64,000 nucleotides of DNA from Protopterus annectens (taxonomy: Eukaryota > Chordata > Ceratodontiformes > Protopteridae): NCBI RefSeq assembly GCF_019279795.1, contig NC_056748.1, forward strand, positions 614,766,741-614,830,740, given 5' to 3'. The notes under the pieces are model-generated. The model searched no databases and had not been told where the DNA came from. It worked only from the letters and a program-made list of their open reading frames with translations. Of this stretch, positions 59,102-64,000 are shown piece by piece. The position numbers were made by a program, and so were the translations under genes. How positions within the stretch are numbered: position 1 is the first letter of the stretch; the number at the start of each line of letters is the position of its first letter.

Positions 59102-60120
59102 GCTCTGTACAGCTGCTGCTAGACCTTTCTCTGTTCATAGAGCATGGTTGTCGTACATTCTTCGCTTGTAACAAAAAAGGAAGTTGATGATGCAACGATA
59201 AATGTGCAGCTCCTTCCTTTGGTTTAGTTCCATTACTAATCACATGTTCTTTCTCTGTTACTTGTTCAGTTATAGTGCCTTCTAAAATTCCCACAAGTTG
59301 ATCCGTTTGTTCCATTAAGTCAGGAACTTCTATGATCTCATCTACTACCTCTTGAATGCATTCATTCTTCCTTGTCAGTTGCTTTTTATTGCTACTTAGA
59401 AACCTACTTTCATGCACTTCAGCTTCCATTAGTAATCCTGTTGATTTCCCTGCTCCTTCCACTGATTGAGGGTGTGGTTCCCTTGAAATTATTGTTTGGT
59501 TACTAACTGTTGATGAAGAAGGTTTCCGTTCTTTAGGCCATTCAAACAGATGGCCCTTTTTAAAATCATTAAAATCCTTAGTTAATTTTCCACTTTTTAC
59601 ACTCTTTAATTTCATTTCATGCCTCCAGTCTGTCCTGTAGCATTCCCAGTCTCACCAGATTATTATCCGATAGTTGCATCAGCTCTAGTTCTTTCTGTTT
59701 ACTTTCAATTAATCAAGCTGTTTCATCTTCCTGGGGTTTAAAAAACTCTATTAGCAACTTCATATAATTAAAATTGGTGTCTATATTTAATTTCTGCCAT
59801 TTGGCTAGTAGTTCCGGATAAGTGTTGCCATATGTTGGCATACACCTAACCTGTAAACCCCTCAGTATAACTTGATGATGGTGGCAAACCTCCATGTGAA
59901 AACACTGCCATTGTAACCATTTTAATCTATAGGCAGCTTTTTCAACATCTTTAAATATCTCCTCAAACTTTTGTGTATCTGGTAACATGGTGGATACACT
60001 CACCGTTCCATTCTCCAAATTCAGTTCAAGTAATGGGTTACTTTTGCTTACAAAGCAAGTGTTCACAATCCTTTTTGCAGGTAATTCCATTGTTTTTACA
60101 TTCATTGTGCTTGTCTCCAT
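59073..60120 (-). pseudogene. PLE N-terminal region
   Basis: Two minus-strand open pieces, 60120-59713 and 59615-59073. The first starts METSTMNVKTMELPAKR and ends EFFKPQEDETA; the second is Ser/Lys/Glu rich with a Thr/Glu-rich middle. N-terminal regions of PLEs are poorly conserved, so they are assigned by position upstream of RT. Broken. Confidence 0.6.
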
Positions 60121-60161
60121 CTTCTGCTAAGTGTGGTTACTCCAATGAAATAAAATAAACA

Positions 60162-61146
60162 TAAACAAGCTCGTTGATGTCACCACTAAAGGCAGTTTGT
60201 TTAAGCAAGTCACTAGCATAAAATAAACAAAATGAACTGGGTCTATATTAGAGTATAGAAGTTTCAAAACTTCAAATGTTCTAATATTGACCCCTATTCA
60301 GCGAAAGCTGAAAATATCGAAGGTACAGAAAACTGAATTTTTTCCTAGGGAAAGAATTCGGTTGTCCATTTCTGTTGCTTCGGTATTTTCAGCGCTGTGG
60401 TGGAAAGTTACGGGTCGGGTTCAGGTAAGTGTTCAATTGAGTGTGGGTTAGGTTAGTTAGGGTTAGGGTGCGGGTTAGGTATGTGTGCGATTGTGTGGAC
60501 GTGAGGGTTAGGGTGGGTTAGGTGAGTTAGGGTTAGGGCGCGGGTTAGGTATGTGTGCGATTGTGTGGACATGAGGGTTACGGCAGGTTAGGTGAGTTAG
60601 GGTTAGGGCGCGGGTGAGGTGAGTGTGCGATAGTGACGGACCTTAGGGTTAGGGTTTGGGTTAAGGTAAGTGGATAGTTAGTGGTGTATGTATAGTTTAG
60701 TGTAGGGTTAGGTGTAAGATTTTAGGTTTATGTGTGTGGATTGCTGTTTGTTTGGTGTGCTTGTGTTGTGTGTATGTGTTTTGGAACAGCAAATTTTTTC
60801 CCTAGGAAAAAATTAGCTGTTCTGTATGTTCAATGTTTTCAGCCTTCACTGAATAGGGGTCGATATTAGAACATTCAAAGTTTTTAAACTTCGATGTTCT
60901 AATATAGACCCAATGAACTGCCTCCAAAGCCGAAGTTATTAAAATTTAAAAACTGGCTCACTTTATTAATACTTATCCATTCAGCAGCTGGACTGTATCA
61001 GTTTAAAGTATAAGTGCTTTCAGTTGTTAACCTTTTTCAAATCCTGAATCAAAAAGCAGCTTTCATCTATTTAAATAATCCTTTCGTCAGCTCATGAGTT
61101 CAAGCAACCAATAGGAAGCTACATTTCTGTCACACCCTTCTTTCAG
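60162..61146 (-). repeat. PLE terminal repeat, right copy, split by a MITE
   Basis: Two parts, 60162-60238 and 60912-61146, align end to end with 56516-56814 once the 673-bp MITE and one copy of its 8-bp duplication are left out. Differences from the left copy include small indels near 60975-61005. Confidence 0.92.
60239..60911. mobile_element. Telomere-motif MITE with 8-bp target duplication
   Basis: Ends are GGGTCTATATTAG and CTAATATAGACCC. The arms, about 60239-60360 and 60790-60911, are inverted repeats with TGTTCTAATAT, CCCCTATTCAG and TTTTTTCCTAGGGAAA. Flanks are AATGAACT at 60231-60238 and 60912-60919; the unfilled site is seen once in the left PLE repeat at about 56585-56592. The core, 60440-60720, has many GTTAGGG/GGGTTAGG units, with GTGTGCGAT repeated three times. 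There is no ORF. An 8-bp duplication fits hAT-like transposition, but no transposase is present, so the family is inferred. Confidence 0.92.
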
Positions 61147-61900
61147 AAATAGGTAACAAACCTTTGATCTGGTTAATAAAATTTATCTTAGAAGGAAATT
61201 AATTTCAGTTTTTAGATTCTGCTTATATGCAATCATTTCTTAAAAAAAGTTAAGAAATATGTTTTTAAAACTCCACTAATATCGAAATGGAATTTTTTTG
61301 TGGTTTCCCATTGCGCACCTTGAGATTTAAGAAAACTCAGAACAATGTTAAAATGAATGTACTAAAAAGGAATGGATTAGTATTATGGTCTGATTGCTTT
61401 GAAAAAGGAAAAGCTAAGTCAACAGAATATTTAATGAATGATTATAAGTTGGATGAATCTGTTAACCAGTTAATATTATCCATCAGTAAAATTTAAATTA
61501 ATTTGTAGATACGAGTGAATACATATATGAATGCTATTGTTGAAAGTAAATTGACCTATAAAGCAAGCTTGCCCAAGTTATATAAGTTATATAAATTAAT
61601 TATAAATAATAATCATCATACTGATTCAAAATTCTGGAACTTTTTAGATAGTAATGGACTGAGTGACTCAATAGAGGGTAAGAATAAAACTTTGTTACTT
61701 AAATCAGTTAGCCAAACATCTTCAAGTTTATAGATATATAGAATGTTTGCTACTCCCTATAAACTCTTTAAGTTTAATAAAATGACTTATTTAGTCTGTT
61801 GGAGATGTAGTAAAGATGCAAAAGCTGACTGGGCACACATGTTTATTGGTAGCAGAAAGAAAGCTGGTTTAAAACTTTACATTTGGGCGACATGGAAATG
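61147..61900 (+). mobile_element. L1/Tx1-clade LINE ORF2, C-terminal part (right of PLE)
   Basis: Continues the L1 after the PLE: IGNKPLIWLIKFILEGN near 61150, LILSISKI near 61470, FWNFLDSNGL near 61636, then FATPYKLFKFNKMTY near 61745 and CWRCSKDAKADWAHMF near 61799-61846. The last is the Cys-rich C-terminal motif of L1 (family CWKC...GTxxHMWW). The join across the PLE is smooth, showing that the PLE was inserted into an existing L1. Confidence 0.85.
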
Positions 61901-62150
61901 AAAAAAAATAATATTTTGGTAAAATAATGGATATGATAACATGTTTATACAGTAATTCTTCTAGCAACTCCTGTATGGAGTATGGTCCAAGGGAGTTTGG
62001 TTTGGGCTTCCAAATATATGAAGAAAATATAGTACCCGTTGTAAACATGGAGTGAACAATATTAGTAGAAATGAAGATACAATACTTTTTTAACTTATCC
62101 AAATATGAAAATGTAATCATATCTTTAATATTTACATTATAAAAATATTA
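61901..62150. other. L1 3' flank or UTR, no motif
   Basis: Follows the L1 C-terminal Cys motif; probably the end of L1 ORF2 or its 3' UTR. Confidence 0.4.
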
Positions 62151-62154
62151 TACA

Positions 62155-62780
62155 GATGACAGGCAGCAATGTACATGTGAAGCTGTGTGAAAATGTTGTA
62201 CAGGCTTTATGATTTAGAGCTATTGGGAAATGAAGACACTGATATTTGTCTGCAATAATAGTTAATGGAAATCTAATTTTTATACTAATCCAAGCCAAAA
62301 ATTAAGAAAACGTGACAACTTTCTAGTGCCAATGTATAGCTTAGGGTATGCAAAGGAAATTTTCATAGAATTTCTGACTCTGGGACAGAGGAATGTGAAA
62401 ATATTTGGAATGTCTGCAGCAATGATTTAATGAAAATAACTCCTAGTGTGGAGTCTGTAACATGAAAAGATGGTTTAGGATTCTAAATATCTCCTCAAAA
62501 CATACAAACCGACTTGAAAATTAAGTTAAAGGTATTAGTAGAAATGAATATGTAATGCTTTGGTATAGCAATGTATGAAATATGCCATATTTTTTAAATT
62601 TTTATTAATTTTTCACAGGCATTAAAAAGACAGCAAGGCAACTATCTAGCACCAGGGTATAGATAAGGATGTCTGTTAAAAAGTTTCACAGGAATTCTGA
62701 CTTTCTGCCACAAGGAAATGAAGATATTTACATTTGTCTATATCAGTGGCTAAGAATGTTTGCATATTTTGGCTATAACT
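62155..62780. repeat. Diverged tandem-like repeat
   Basis: 62310-62410 (TTTCTAGTGCCAATGTATAG, then GAATTTCTGACTCTG and GAGGAATGTGAAAATATTTG) and 62640-62740 (TATCTAGCACCAGGGTATAG, then GAATTCTGACTTTCTG and GGAAATGAAGATATTTAC) are clearly alike at an offset of about 320 bp. 62160-62250 contains a weaker third copy (GGAAATGAAGACACTGATATTTG). Confidence 0.6.
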
Positions 62781-62974
62781 TATACAAGACGTTTGCTGCA
62801 CAAGTATCACAAACGTTTCTGAGTAAACAATCACAGTGTATTGTCCTGTAGTATTTTAAATAAATAGAAATGATGCTATAATAGTCTGTTAATGATTATA
62901 CTCTGTAAAATATAGTATAGCTTCATAGTACTATGATTACTGAGTATCTTATACTACATGGAAAGAATGCTAGT

Positions 62975-63956
62975 ACAGCTGCAAAGAAATGACAAAATCC
63001 AAAAACTGAAACCAAACAAACTTGAAAACTTGTTAAATCGAAAACCTTCCACAGACCACTATAAGGCAGTATTGATTTTTAGTGCTTTCATTCACCTTTA
63101 TTATTATGAACTAATCTAAATTCGTATAATCAAAATTAAACTCTAAAATTAGAAGTTGAACTCTAAAATTAAAACTAAAATGAAACTGAAATGCATTGGG
63201 GCAAAACCGACGTTACTTCCATCCAAGGAACACATCCACCCACAACTACTGTGTACTGAAATGTTACCTATCAATTAAAACACATTTTAAATTGATCATC
63301 TCATTGAGACCTGGTGGTTGGTCCGCCCCAAACAAAAGCTGCCATAACGCTTTTCTTTGTTCTAATCTGTTGTTTAAATCTCCACTGAACAACCCTTTAT
63401 CTAGCTGATCTAAAATGAAGAATTCAAACTTCTTAAAATTATCACACTCTAGAGCATGTCTTGATTATACGAATTTAGATAATAACAATGTAAATAACGT
63501 TCATTCTTTATTTTAACAAAATGGTTTTAGTACATGATTAAGTATACATATTATAATCAAATATTTATGTATACATTTCTACTGAATAACAGACTTTTTT
63601 GTAGATCAGGTTTTTTATACACGATATCAACTAACATAGTATACGGAAGTAATAGATGATTATTCTTATATATTCTTTCATTAATACATATATATGCATA
63701 TATATATATTTTTTTTTATTTTTATATATGTATTTATATTTATTTGATGAGTTCATACTTAAGGTTTAAAAATTTCAATGTGGAATGTTTAATTTGATGA
63801 CATAATTTCCTGAATTGTTTGTATAAAAAGAGGAGTTTGAGAAGTCTCCTCTTTTCTGAAGAAGTTCATAATAATAAAGGTGAATGAAAGCGCTAAAAAT
63901 CAATACTGCCTTATAGTGGTCTGTGGAAGGTTTTCGATTTAACAGCTGCAAAGAAA
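62975..63956 (-). mobile_element. Short Penelope-like copy with inverted ends and 15-bp target duplication
   Basis: The body is 62990-63941, flanked by perfect ACAGCTGCAAAGAAA at 62975-62989 and 63942-63956. About 80 bp near each end (63034-63115 and 63862-63941) are inverted repeats (AAATCGAAAACCTTCCACAG, CACTATAAGGCAGTATTGAT). On the minus strand 63440-63250 reads CDNFKKFEFFILDQL, then RLEQRKALWQLLFGADQ and PPGLNEMINLKCVL, which is the conserved C-terminus after the PLE endonuclease (family REAxWIxxLxTLxPxGLN). So it is the 3' end of a PLE, 5'-truncated and with an inverted second terminal repeat, an arrangement known for PLEs. Confidence 0.82.
63851..63900 (+). ncRNA. Hammerhead-ribozyme-like motif in PLE end
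   Basis: CTGAAGA at 63856-63862 fits the CUGANGA core. GTTCA (63864-63868) can pair with TGAAT (63881-63885) as a short helix II with one bulged A. GAA plus A15.1 follow at 63886-63889. AGCGCT (63889-63894) is self-complementary and would form helix III with almost no loop, so it might need a dimer. A at 63895 fits the H cleavage position, and TTTT (63852-63855) can pair with AAAA (63896-63899) as helix I. Hammerheads are known in PLE ends. The helices are weak and the call is by eye only. Confidence 0.35.
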
Positions 63957-64000
63957 GAACACTTTGTTTATTCGTCAGATATTTTTCATATTTCTGTCAA

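Larger units (their letters stand above)
56516..61146 (-). mobile_element. Penelope-like element with terminal repeats
   Basis: A PLE of about 4.6 kb (4.0 kb without a later MITE) on the minus strand. It is flanked by direct terminal repeats of about 300 bp and by AGAAATA at 56509-56515 and 61145-61151, probably the target duplication. Coding order on the minus strand is N-terminal region (60120-59073), RT (about 59100-57921), linker plus GIY-YIG endonuclease (57818-56919). PLEs move by target-primed reverse transcription and are not retroviral. The coding region is broken in several places but all domains are present. It was inserted into the L1. Confidence 0.92.

Noticed and set aside
56516-61146. 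Retroviral or LTR-type identity because of direct terminal repeats
   Set aside because: The coding content is Penelope-type RT plus GIY-YIG nuclease, with no Gag, protease, integrase or tRNA primer site; the repeats are PLE pseudo-LTRs.
62990-63941. DNA transposon because of inverted ends
   Set aside because: A PLE C-terminal coding block lies inside and the duplication is 15 bp, so it is a retrotransposed PLE copy.

Overview
The window looks like intergenic or intronic DNA from a vertebrate with a large, repeat-loaded, AT-rich genome. The mix of elements is: CR1-group LINEs whose first ORF is an SGNH-type esterase, L1/Tx1-type LINEs, an RTE LINE, tRNA-derived SINEs of V-SINE/DANA type, a DIRS tyrosine-recombinase retrotransposon, Penelope-like elements (PLEs) with GIY-YIG endonuclease, and many foldback/MITE elements and (TG)n/(TA)n tracts. 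This mix argues against mammal, bird or teleost and fits a lungfish or amphibian-like genome; that placement is inference. No bacterial gene, CRISPR, rRNA or tRNA gene was seen.

Layout. 1-6 kb: (TG)n, an RTE LINE piece, then a cluster of (TA)n tracts, two inverted-repeat elements (one with a telomere-like core) and an 84-bp tandem repeat. 6-16.5 kb: a well-preserved SINE with a perfect 17-bp target duplication, several minisatellites, a faded DIRS-like fossil, an older SINE running into (TG)n, and foldback elements. 16.9-18.5 kb: the only host-gene-like signal, a probable terminal coding exon on the minus strand and a second, weaker exon candidate. 20-26 kb: two convergent CR1 copies, the minus one nearly whole, with short elements of one family (ends CATACCTCTCAA) beside them. 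26-33 kb: a PLE tail, then L1/Tx1 ORF2 (minus) carrying another copy of that short family. 33-43 kb: a DIRS element of about 6.1 kb inserted into an older CR1-group LINE, followed by a CR1 tail and an L1 ORF1 (minus). 43-50 kb: mostly unrecognised AT-rich DNA, a four-unit minisatellite and a second complete SINE. 50-62 kb: an L1 on the plus strand, split by a 4.6-kb PLE with terminal repeats, one of which is split by a 673-bp telomere-motif MITE with an 8-bp target duplication. 62-64 kb: diverged tandem repeats and a short PLE copy with inverted ends and a 15-bp target duplication.

The genes do not form a pathway; the window is best read as layers of nested insertion. Relative order can be read directly at three places: MITE into PLE into L1 (56.5-61.1 kb), DIRS into CR1-group LINE (33.7-39.8 kb), and short MITE into L1 (31.6-31.9 kb). 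The most unusual signals are the two telomere-motif elements that share a core but not their ends, the hammerhead-like motif in the PLE ends, and the unassigned exons.
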